A DNA stretch of 5,291 bases from NCBI GenBank assembly GCA_005881995.1, contig VBHV01000371.1:1-5291 (forward strand). Reading direction: 5' to 3'. Shown one piece after another: positions 1 to 5,291 of the stretch. The first letter of the stretch is position 1, and every line of letters begins with the position of its first letter. The notes under the pieces were generated by a model that worked only from the letters and a program-made list of their open reading frames with translations, was not told the DNA's origin and made no database searches. This stretch comes from Chloroflexota bacterium. Its GTDB lineage: Bacteria > Chloroflexota > Ktedonobacteria > Ktedonobacterales > Ktedonobacteraceae. Both the position numbers and the translations under genes were made by a program.

Positions 1-1
1 T

Positions 2-1051
2 CCACGAGAACATCTATCAGACCAGGAAGCAAGCCAACTTGAGGTCTTGATTAAAGATACCCTACTTGATGATACTGTCATGAAAGTAGGAAGAACCATT
101 TGTTTTCTTTCAGGAGTACAGTTAGAGCGTTATTTTAGGTGCAAGGACTTTCAGATTTTGCCCGTTCCTGACCATGCACCAAAGAGTTTACAAAATTGTC
201 CTTTCTTGCTAGAATTTTCCTATCCAGCCTCTTCTCATTGGATAGTAAATGGAATCCGAAGGCAAGCAACTGAACAAAAATACCTCATGTTACTTGGTCT
301 TTTCTTGACTACACAAATCCAACAAAATCCTCCATTATCTCCCTATCGCTGGACAATGGATAGGGAGTCGAAAGTTGAGGAGCGGTGTTATGGATACACA
401 TATGTGGCATATGATACGGTGAGCGATGCTTTTAGTGATACTACGCCCTATCAAGCTGCTGATCTCATCCCTCACCAACTCTATTACGGTACCATGTTGG
501 CAGCACTCACTGTTTGGAGTGCTGCTAATTTAGAGCTTCAAATCCCTGCGAGCTTATGTGCTTCCTTTGAAAAAGTAGGCAGACTGAGTGACATAGACTA
601 TGAAAAATTTATGAGAGCCTGTTATTACTTTCACCAAGCACAACAGCTATGGAGTTCATCCCTCTCTTTTTCACTGATTGCCCTTGTTACAGCTATTGAG
701 TGTTTAGCAGGAAAGAATAAGGAAAAATGCAAAACATGTGGTCAAGACATTGTTGCTTCTTCAGAACGTTGTATAATATGCGATCAGCCACAATTTCAGG
801 TGACCAATCATTTTAAAAAGTTTGTTGAAACCCAGTATCCAGCAATGACCCAGTTTCCAGAGGCAATGGGCCTGCTCTATAAAACGAGATCAAATTTAGT
901 TCATGGTTCTGAAATTTTGTTGAAAGACTCTCAACCTTGGCTATCATTTATGAACAACACAAAAGCTCTGCAACAATATGATGTTCATGGTCAGGCATAC
1001 TTAATAACCAAAATCGTGCTCTTAAACTGGTTACATAGTAGGTCAGTGTAA
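2..1051 (+). CDS. Apea-like HEPN domain protein with zinc-ribbon insert, 5' partial
   Basis: The reading frame is open to the left edge. TTG at 47 is the first usual start codon in it but has no well-spaced ribosome binding site, and neither does ATG 80, so the true start probably lies outside the window. Numbering from TTG 47 gives 334 residues. Residues ~205-300 look like an Apea-type HEPN domain: a helix containing AIECLAG, then LLYKTRSNLVHG with the R-x4-H signature at R281 and H286. Between these lies C228-x2-C231-x10-C242-x2-C245, a probable zinc ribbon. The first ~200 residues are unrecognised and show no signal peptide or membrane segment. HEPN proteins with R-x4-H are often ribonucleases in toxin-antitoxin or phage-defence systems; that role here is inference. 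The gene is clearly more AT-rich than its neighbours, which suggests transfer. No partner gene is visible, because the upstream side is cut off. Confidence 0.7.
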   Translation, partial: PREHLSDQEASQLEVLIKDTLLDDTVMKVGRTICFLSGVQLERYFRCKDFQILPVPDHAPKSLQNCPFLLEFSYPASSHWIVNGIRRQATEQKYLMLLGLFLTTQIQQNPPLSPYRWTMDRESKVEERCYGYTYVAYDTVSDAFSDTTPYQAADLIPHQLYYGTMLAALTVWSAANLELQIPASLCASFEKVGRLSDIDYEKFMRACYYFHQAQQLWSSSLSFSLIALVTAIECLAGKNKEKCKTCGQDIVASSERCIICDQPQFQVTNHFKKFVETQYPAMTQFPEAMGLLYKTRSNLVHGSEILLKDSQPWLSFMNNTKALQQYDVHGQAYLITKIVLLNWLHSRSV

Positions 1052-1190
1052 GCCTTAACTAAATCTCTCCCTGAGTCCTAGAACAAAATAAATTACCCTC
1101 AACTCGCTTTGCAGATCAACTTGTGGGGCTGTCGATTTGCCCACGCGATGCGCAACGAGCTGCTAACCGGTAGCGAACAAGGATAAAAAT
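1052..1190. other. Intergenic region between HEPN gene and IS leader
   Basis: No gene, RNA or clear terminator is seen here. The left half is AT-rich like the HEPN gene; from about 1118 it becomes GC-richer. GGATAAAAAT (1181-1190) could be a poor -10 box for the transposase. A start near 1195 would leave most of the 5' arm of the outer stem out of the transcript, so only read-through transcripts would carry the full hairpin. Confidence 0.4.
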
Positions 1191-1238
1191 GTGCCTCTTT
1201 GAGAAGGAACAATCAGCTCCATTCCTTCAAGGAGGCAC
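1191..1238 (+). promoter_or_regulatory. Leader hairpin sequestering the transposase ribosome binding site
   Basis: The outer stem pairs 1191-1200 (GTGCCTCTTT) with 1229-1238 (AAGGAGGCAC): ten pairs, one of them a G-U wobble. After a two-base bulge (1201-1202), the inner stem pairs 1203-1209 (GAAGGAA) with 1222-1228 (TTCCTTC): seven perfect pairs closing a 12-base loop. The Shine-Dalgarno AAGGAGG (1229-1235) lies entirely in the 3' arm of the outer stem, three bases from its base and five from ATG 1241. No U-tract follows, so this is not an intrinsic terminator. IS10 and IS50 are known to use such structures to block translation of transposase from read-through transcripts; the same role here is inferred from the folding. 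Confidence 0.65.
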
Positions 1239-1240
1239 CT

Positions 1241-1690
1241 ATGACTAGTATCGCTGATGGATCGGTGCGTATCCAGACCTCTTCGGAGTGTGCTGCCTCG
1301 CCCCCTTCCTGGTTCGGAGAAGTCGTGCTGATGGCGGCGCATCTGCGCAAGCACGACGTTCTGGGCAAGATCGCTGAGCACGTGCGTTTTGCACGGCGGC
1401 GCTTCGGGCGCTATGAGGTGATCGATTTTCTCGCCGTCCTCTTCGGCTACGCCATGAGCGGGGAACATACCCTGGAGGCCTTCTACGAACGGCTCCAGCC
1501 TTTTGCGGGTCCGTTCATGGCCTTGTTTGAGCGTGACCAGTTGCCTGCCCGTTCAACGCTCTCGCGCTTTTTGGCGGCGTTGACACCGGAACCCGTCGAA
1601 GCTCTCCGCACGCTCTTTCTCGATGCGTTCTCATGGCCTTTTTTAACAGCCTCTGCAATCCACCACCTGAATAGTTACTTATATCGATAA
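1241..1690 (+). pseudogene. Truncated insertion-sequence transposase (N-terminal part only)
   Basis: ATG 1241 is chosen because AAGGAGG sits five bases upstream; the longer frame from TTG 1199 would start inside the leader hairpin. It encodes 149 residues. The segment from about WFGEVVLMAAHLRK through RYEVIDFLAVLFGYAMSG to LPARSTLSRFLAALTPEPVEALRTLFLD resembles the N-terminal, pre-catalytic region of DDE transposases common in Ktedonobacteria; I recognise the type from recall and would place it only loosely near IS1380/IS4. The last ~20 residues, from about base 1625, look unlike a transposase and run quickly to a stop, so similarity seems to break there. The DDE catalytic core is missing, so the product cannot transpose. 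No right-hand inverted repeat or target-site duplication was found. The matching IS ends could not be set without a full-length copy. Confidence 0.7.
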
Positions 1691-1734
1691 ATGCAGTACT
1701 ATGCTACTTTTCCACGAGCCCTCGTAACGAAGTC

Positions 1735-1776
1735 AAAATAGCCGGTTCTACGTCGTTGAAAAGCAAGCAGCTATTT
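1735..1776 (-). terminator. Possible weak terminator after the rarA remnant
   Basis: Just downstream of the ancestral rarA stop (on the minus strand), AAATAGC and GCTATTT form a seven-base inverted repeat, extendable by a wobble and a G-C pair, around a loop of about 24 bases. On the minus strand the second arm runs into TTTTG. The stem is AT-rich and the loop large, so this is a weak candidate. Confidence 0.2.
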
Positions 1777-1778
1777 CC

Positions 1779-2320
1779 TTAAACCTCCTCGCCCCGCCGC
1801 TTCTCCAGCCACTTCTTAATGCTCGCCTCTTTCCCCTGGTGCCCTGGCTCATAGTACCTCCGCCCTTTCAAACTCTCAGGCAAATACTCCTGGACCTGCA
1901 CAGTGGGGGTCTTTCGGGGTCATCGATCTGCATGTCTTTGTAGTAGTCGTGGGCGTATTGATAATCCTTGCCGTAGTCGAGGTCTTTCATTAGCTGCGTG
2001 GGGGCGTTGCGGGTTTTCTGTACGTCTTCCTGCACGCGGCTGTAGGCTTCGTATAAGGCGTTGCTTTTGGGGGCGGTGGCCAGGTGGATGACGGCCTGGG
2101 CAAGGGCGAGATTGGCTTCTGGAAGACCCACAAAATGGATTGCCTGTTGGGCTGCCATGCATACTACCAGCGCTTGCGGGTCGGCCATGCCTACATCTTC
2201 GGAGGCGAAGCGAATGAGACGGCGTACCACGTATAATGGGTCTTCCCCGGCCTCAATCATGCGTGCCAGCCAGTAGAGGCTGGCGTCGGGGTCGGACCCG
2301 CGCAGGGCTTTGTGCAGGGC
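1779..2320 (-). pseudogene. rarA: rarA (mgsA) C-terminal remnant, frameshifted and 5'-truncated
   Basis: RarA/MgsA is a cytoplasmic AAA+ ATPase acting at stalled replication forks. This is its C-terminal ~180 residues, of about 440 in the family. Recognisable segments in order: [20 protein letters not shown] (2320 downward), [20 protein letters not shown], the [11 protein letters not shown] segment, [11 protein letters not shown], and after a frameshift [17 protein letters not shown], ending at TAA 1779-1781. The first frame stops at 1868, but conserved sequence resumes one frame over. Adding one base to the G5 run at 1905-1909 (C5 on the coding strand) restores a single frame. Upstream of 2320 the frame hits a stop at once and similarity ends in mid-domain, so the Walker A/B ATPase domain is missing. 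The product cannot be an active ATPase. The frameshift could be a homopolymer sequencing error; the truncation cannot. Identification as RarA is firm. Confidence 0.88.
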
Positions 2321-2391
2321 TCAAGTCTCTGGCGGAGAGGTAAATACCCCTGCTCCTGATAGAGGAAAATGGTCAGAGACGCTCCCTATAC

Positions 2392-2399
2392 TATACAAT
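2392..2399 (+). promoter_or_regulatory. Candidate -10 region for the serine hydrolase
   Basis: An AT-rich patch (TATACTATACAATATAT, 2387-2403) stands out from its GC-richer surroundings. TACAAT at 2394-2399 could be a -10 box, with a poor -35 (TGGTCA, 2370-2375) 18 bases upstream. Transcription would start near 2406, which would exclude ATG 2369 and favour ATG 2450. No other gene, repeat or RNA is evident between 2321 and 2449. Confidence 0.3.
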
Positions 2400-2449
2400 A
2401 TATCTGCTCATGTATTTTGCATATGGTTACGAACAAGAAAGAGCACAGC

Positions 2450-4189
2450 ATGCAGAACCATCATCACTCTGATCCCACAGCACAGTTGCAAGGACTTGAG
2501 GACTTTGTGCGGAGCGTTACGCAGGAGTGGAGGGTACGGGGAGTGGCTCTGGCGGTCGTTAAGAATAACGAGGTGATCTACATCCAGGGCTTCGGCCAGC
2601 GCGATGAGGCGCGAGGTCTGCCGGTCACGAAGCAGACGCTCTTCCCAATTGCCTCCTGCACCAAAGCCTTTACCACAGCGTCCATGGCCATCCTGGCCGA
2701 CCAGGGGAAACTGGACTGGGATACACCCGTGCGGGAATACCTTCCCAGTTTCAAGCTCTACGACCCCTTTGCGACCGAACGAGCTACCCCGCGGGACCTC
2801 GTTGCCCATCGCACCGGCCTGCCACGCCATGACCTGATGTGGTATCACAATCTGACAGCAACCCGCCAGGAACTGTTCGAGCGCTTGCGCTATCTGGAGC
2901 CGACAAAGGACTTTCGCAGTTTCTGGCAATACCAGAATTTGATGTATTTGGCTGCTGGCTACCTGGTTGAAGTGCTCTCCGGCCAGAGTTGGGAAGGGTT
3001 TGTGCAGCAACATCTCTTCCAGCCCTTGGAGATGAAGAGCAGCAATTTCGATATCGTGCAAACATCCAGGGAGGCCGATGATTTTTCCCATCCCTATCGA
3101 GAACTGCGAGATGAGGTCAAAGAGATCCCTTTGTACGCGGCGCAGGCAGCGATCGCACCCGCTGGGGCCATCGTCTCCAATGTGACAGAGATGAGCAACT
3201 GGGTGCTGCTGCACCTGAACCAGGGCCTCTACAAAGAGAAACGGATCATTTCTGCACCCCAGGTGAAGCAGATGCATACGCCTCAGATGGTCATGCCGCA
3301 GATGAGCCAGTATCCTGAAATGCCCTATGCGAGCTACGCTCTCGGGTGGAGCGTTGAGCCATATCGCGGCTACCCCATGGTCTGCCACAGCGGCGGCATC
3401 GATGGCTTCCGTTCGCTGACCACACTCTTTCCCAGGGAACAGATCGGCGTGGTGGTCCTGTCGAATATGGGCCAGTTCAATCTTCCCGAAATGCTTACCT
3501 ACCATATCTTTGAGCGCCTGCTGAACCTGGATGAGACCTCCTGGAGCGAACGTTTCATGAAGGAGCACCTCAGCTCTAAAGAGGCAGAGCAGGAGGGAAA
3601 AGCGCAGAGCGCGGCAAAGCGTATCGTGGGGGCCGGACCATCGCACCCACTCGAATCCTACACCGGAGACTTCGAGCATCCGGGCTACGGCATGCTCTCG
3701 GTGACACTCGGAGAGGGCCAGTTGCAGGGAACGTTTAACGGCATCACCATCCCCATCCGGCATTACCATTACGACATCTTCGATTTTGTCTGGGAGATCG
3801 GGAATGAAGAACTGAAGGCTTCTTTCCTGACCAATGTCAAGGGCGATGTTGATACGCTGATGGTGCCTTTTGAGCCAACAGGGAACGATATTGTCTTCAA
3901 ACGTGTGCCAGACAAACGGATGCGCGAGCGAGCTTTCCTTGAACAGTTCGTCGGCGTCTACGAATTCCTGGAGATGCCATTCGTGGTCTTTCTCAAAGAC
4001 GAGCATACCCTGAGCCTTTCTGTGCCTGGCCAGCCAGACTACGAGTTAACGCCCTACAAGGGGAACGAGTTTCTTGCCAAAGGCCGCTCCGGCATGAGCG
4101 TCGAATTTCAGCGCAATGCTTCCGGTACGGTGACAGGGATAGCCGCGACGATGCCCGATGGCGTGTTTCGCGCGTTGAAAAAAGGATAG
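2450..4189 (+). CDS. Serine hydrolase, beta-lactamase/PBP superfamily, DUF3471-like C-terminus
   Basis: 579 residues from ATG 2450, chosen because AAGAAAGAG lies just upstream; in-frame ATGs at 2369 and 2423 have poorer sites and add non-conserved residues. Residues ~10-370 form the class C beta-lactamase/DD-peptidase-like domain (PF00144): nucleophile motif S69-C-T-K72 (SxxK), Y161-Q-N163 (YxN), and H313-S-G-G316 in place of the KTG box. The HSGG form is typical of the esterase, amidase and peptidase members rather than true beta-lactamases. Residues ~386-485 match the DUF3471 type of C-terminal domain, and ~495-579 form a second beta-rich segment beginning FVGVYEF. No signal peptide or membrane helix is seen, so the protein is probably cytoplasmic, unlike most beta-lactamases. 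The substrate is unknown. The gene looks intact. It starts 129 bases from the broken rarA and is divergent from it, and 181 bases separate it from the downstream kinase. Confidence 0.9.
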   Translation: MQNHHHSDPTAQLQGLEDFVRSVTQEWRVRGVALAVVKNNEVIYIQGFGQRDEARGLPVTKQTLFPIASCTKAFTTASMAILADQGKLDWDTPVREYLPSFKLYDPFATERATPRDLVAHRTGLPRHDLMWYHNLTATRQELFERLRYLEPTKDFRSFWQYQNLMYLAAGYLVEVLSGQSWEGFVQQHLFQPLEMKSSNFDIVQTSREADDFSHPYRELRDEVKEIPLYAAQAAIAPAGAIVSNVTEMSNWVLLHLNQGLYKEKRIISAPQVKQMHTPQMVMPQMSQYPEMPYASYALGWSVEPYRGYPMVCHSGGIDGFRSLTTLFPREQIGVVVLSNMGQFNLPEMLTYHIFERLLNLDETSWSERFMKEHLSSKEAEQEGKAQSAAKRIVGAGPSHPLESYTGDFEHPGYGMLSVTLGEGQLQGTFNGITIPIRHYHYDIFDFVWEIGNEELKASFLTNVKGDVDTLMVPFEPTGNDIVFKRVPDKRMRERAFLEQFVGVYEFLEMPFVVFLKDEHTLSLSVPGQPDYELTPYKGNEFLAKGRSGMSVEFQRNASGTVTGIAATMPDGVFRALKKG

Positions 4190-4199
4190 CTGAGTCAGC
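4189..4199. repeat. 11-base perfect palindrome at the hydrolase stop
   Basis: GCTGAGTCAGC is an odd palindrome centred on G4194 and overlapping the last base of the hydrolase stop codon. It has no loop, so it is not a terminator; it could be a protein-binding site or chance. No convincing terminator hairpin with a U-tract was found between 4190 and 4297. Confidence 0.25.
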
Positions 4200-4297
4200 C
4201 GTTACTAGTCAGAAGAGAAACAATGTATTTGGTGCCTCATAGCTCCAACCAGATTGGTGGTAAAAAGCGCGACGAGTGAGCACTGGCAGAATCCCGC

Positions 4298-4327
4298 TTG
4301 GGCAAACCGCTCTCCGTCTGCTATACT
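4298..4327 (+). promoter_or_regulatory. Candidate extended -10 promoter of the APH-type kinase
   Basis: TGCTATACT at 4319-4327 is an extended -10 (TGn plus TATACT, five of six consensus bases). A weak -35 lies upstream: TTGGGC at 4298-4303 or TGGGCA at 4299-4304, with an 18- or 17-base spacer. Predicted transcription would start near 4334, leaving a leader of about 37 bases before ATG 4371. This supports expression of the kinase independent of the hydrolase. Confidence 0.45.
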
Positions 4328-4370
4328 CCTTGGAGAAACTGTCAATAGCGTTCTTCATCGGAGGAGAGTG

Positions 4371-5291
4371 ATGCGTGAACCGCCTAACATTGGAGAGGAA
4401 CACCTGCGAGCCTGTTTACAGGATCAGTACGGCTTGACCTCTGTTCTGCTTGAGTTTCTGCCCGTGGGGCATGATTACGATGCTGGAGTGTATCATGTGG
4501 TGAGCGTGCAAGGCAGAGCGTATTTGCTCAAAGTGACCTCTCGCTTGCTCTACGAACCGAGTTGTCTTGTTCCCGCGTATCTGCGAGATCAGGGGATCAC
4601 GTCCATCGTGGCTCCTGTTCCTACGACAAGTGGTGCTTTGTGGACGAAGCTTGGAGAGTGGACGGTGATCCTCTACCCCTGGATCGATGGAGAGAGCAGC
4701 TTGACAGGGATGACCAATGCCCAGTGGAAAGAGGTGGGAAGCATCTTCCGGCAGATTCACCAGGTCAGGCTGCCCCCTGTGGGCTTTGAGTCACTGCGAA
4801 AGGAGCGCTTTGATCCAACGGAGTATGCCCGATGGATAGGTACCTTTGAGGCACAACACGCGCAGGATCAGAGCAGGGCAAGTGCCTCACAGCGCGCTCT
4901 GCGCTCCTCCTGGAAGGCACATCAGTCCACGATACACATGGCCGTGACCCATCTGCAAAAGCTGGCAGAGGTGCTCCAGTCGCGAACCTTCCCTTACGTC
5001 ATCTGTCACGCCGACTTGCATGCCAGCAATCTGATTCGTGATCGAGCAGGCCACGTGTTTGTGATCGATTGGGATGAAGTGATGCTGGCCCCGAAAGAGC
5101 GCGATTTCATCTTTATCAGGAAGCCATACGCAGAAGCGTTTTTTCAAGGGTACGCAGATGGAGAGATAGATTGGAGCCTCCTCACCTACTATCTCTGGGA
5201 ACGAGTCGTGCAAGATCTGATTTACAATGCCCACCACGTGTGTTTTCGGGACGAGTGGGCAGAAGAAACCAGGGCACAGGTCGCGCAGACG
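4371..5291 (+). CDS. APH-fold phosphotransferase, spectinomycin-kinase (APH(9))-like, 3' partial
   Basis: The frame is open for 307 codons from ATG 4371 to the right edge with no stop. GGAGGAG (4360-4366) is a strong ribosome binding site; GTG at 4368 is an in-frame alternative. This is the aminoglycoside phosphotransferase/choline kinase fold (PF01636), which transfers phosphate from a nucleotide to a small-molecule hydroxyl. Visible motifs: K54 in AYLLKVT (nucleotide-binding lysine), H213-A-D215-L-H-A-S-N220 (HxDxxxxN catalytic loop, D215 the catalytic base), and I-D233-W-D235 (metal-binding, DFG equivalent), followed by EVMLAPKERDF. From recall, this APKERD tail resembles APH(9)-Ia spectinomycin phosphotransferase, which is about 330 residues, so only a short C-terminus is missing. 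Actual substrate and resistance are not shown; many relatives are uncharacterised. It is cytoplasmic, with no signal peptide. The nearby beta-lactamase-fold gene is probably coincidental. Confidence 0.88.
   Translation, partial: MREPPNIGEEHLRACLQDQYGLTSVLLEFLPVGHDYDAGVYHVVSVQGRAYLLKVTSRLLYEPSCLVPAYLRDQGITSIVAPVPTTSGALWTKLGEWTVILYPWIDGESSLTGMTNAQWKEVGSIFRQIHQVRLPPVGFESLRKERFDPTEYARWIGTFEAQHAQDQSRASASQRALRSSWKAHQSTIHMAVTHLQKLAEVLQSRTFPYVICHADLHASNLIRDRAGHVFVIDWDEVMLAPKERDFIFIRKPYAEAFFQGYADGEIDWSLLTYYLWERVVQDLIYNAHHVCFRDEWAEETRAQVAQT

Larger units (their letters stand above)
1118..1690 (+). mobile_element. Insertion sequence remnant, left part, approximate bounds
   Basis: The truncated transposase and its leader hairpin mark the left part of an IS. 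The left boundary is approximate: base composition changes from AT-rich to GC-rich near 1118, and a weak imperfect inverted repeat (GTGGGGC at 1123-1129 against GCCCAC at 1139-1144) lies there, but neither proves an IS end. The right limit is where the shortened frame ends; the true junction is probably near 1625. The rest of the element, including its right inverted repeat, is absent from this window. Confidence 0.45.

Noticed and set aside
1191..1238. Reading the leader hairpin as an intrinsic terminator
   Set aside because: No run of T follows the stem; the next bases are CTATGACT, containing the start codon.
1163..1468. Minus-strand 101-codon frame over the transposase
   Set aside because: It overlaps the leader hairpin and the recognisable transposase on the other strand and has no recognisable domain.
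1903..2276. Several short frames on both strands over the rarA remnant
   Set aside because: They are out of frame with the clear RarA similarity and are rich in Arg, Pro and Cys, as expected for shadow frames.
2408..4006. A 532-codon open frame antisense to the serine hydrolase
   Set aside because: Its translation is rich in His, Gln and Cys with no recognisable domain, and the opposite strand carries a full catalytic motif set; long antisense frames arise readily opposite such coding sequence.
4209..4403. Minus-strand 64-codon frame in the hydrolase-kinase gap
   Set aside because: It lacks a clear ribosome site and covers the kinase promoter and start; no recognisable protein.
4416..5237. 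Antisense open frames of 114 and 116 codons over the kinase
   Set aside because: They lie opposite a continuous 307-codon frame with APH motifs and a strong ribosome site, and their translations are low-similarity shadows.
2450..5291. Reading the hydrolase and kinase as a two-gene antibiotic resistance cassette
   Set aside because: The hydrolase has HSGG rather than KTG and no signal peptide, the genes are 181 bases apart with a separate promoter candidate, and no cassette or integron site was seen.
1..5291. CRISPR array, tRNA, rRNA or tandem repeats
   Set aside because: No regularly spaced direct repeats, tRNA-like cloverleaf or rRNA segment was seen when reading the window.

Overview
The base composition, the transposase type and the mix of gene families suggest a soil bacterium with a large, repeat-rich genome. 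Ktedonobacteria (Chloroflexota) is my best guess, made from recall of similar proteins; no rRNA or other taxonomic marker is present. The window looks like accessory DNA, assembled from pieces that meet at abrupt junctions.

Layout, left to right. (1) Bases 2-1051 (+) hold an AT-rich gene, open at the left edge. Its C-terminal part is an Apea-type HEPN domain with the RSNLVHG motif, interrupted by a four-cysteine zinc-ribbon-like insert. (2) Bases 1191-1690 (+) hold the left part of an insertion sequence. Its transposase has lost the catalytic C-terminal part. The leader can fold into a long hairpin that buries the whole Shine-Dalgarno sequence. (3) Bases 1779-2320 (-) hold the last ~180 codons of rarA (AAA+ replication-associated recombination protein A), truncated at the 5' end and carrying a one-base frameshift in a homopolymer run. 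(4) Bases 2450-4189 (+) hold an intact serine hydrolase of the beta-lactamase/PBP superfamily with two C-terminal beta-rich segments, the first DUF3471-like. (5) Bases 4371-5291 (+) hold an APH-fold kinase resembling spectinomycin phosphotransferase APH(9). It has a strong ribosome binding site and an extended -10 promoter candidate, and it is open at the right edge.

The genes do not form one pathway. The hydrolase and the kinase are codirectional but 181 bases apart, and each probably has its own promoter. The transposase and rarA fragments are decayed remnants marking rearrangement points. I see no clear new multi-gene system. The most interesting signals are the ribosome-site-sequestering hairpin, the zinc-ribbon-interrupted HEPN protein, and the unexplained replacement of the N-terminal half of rarA.
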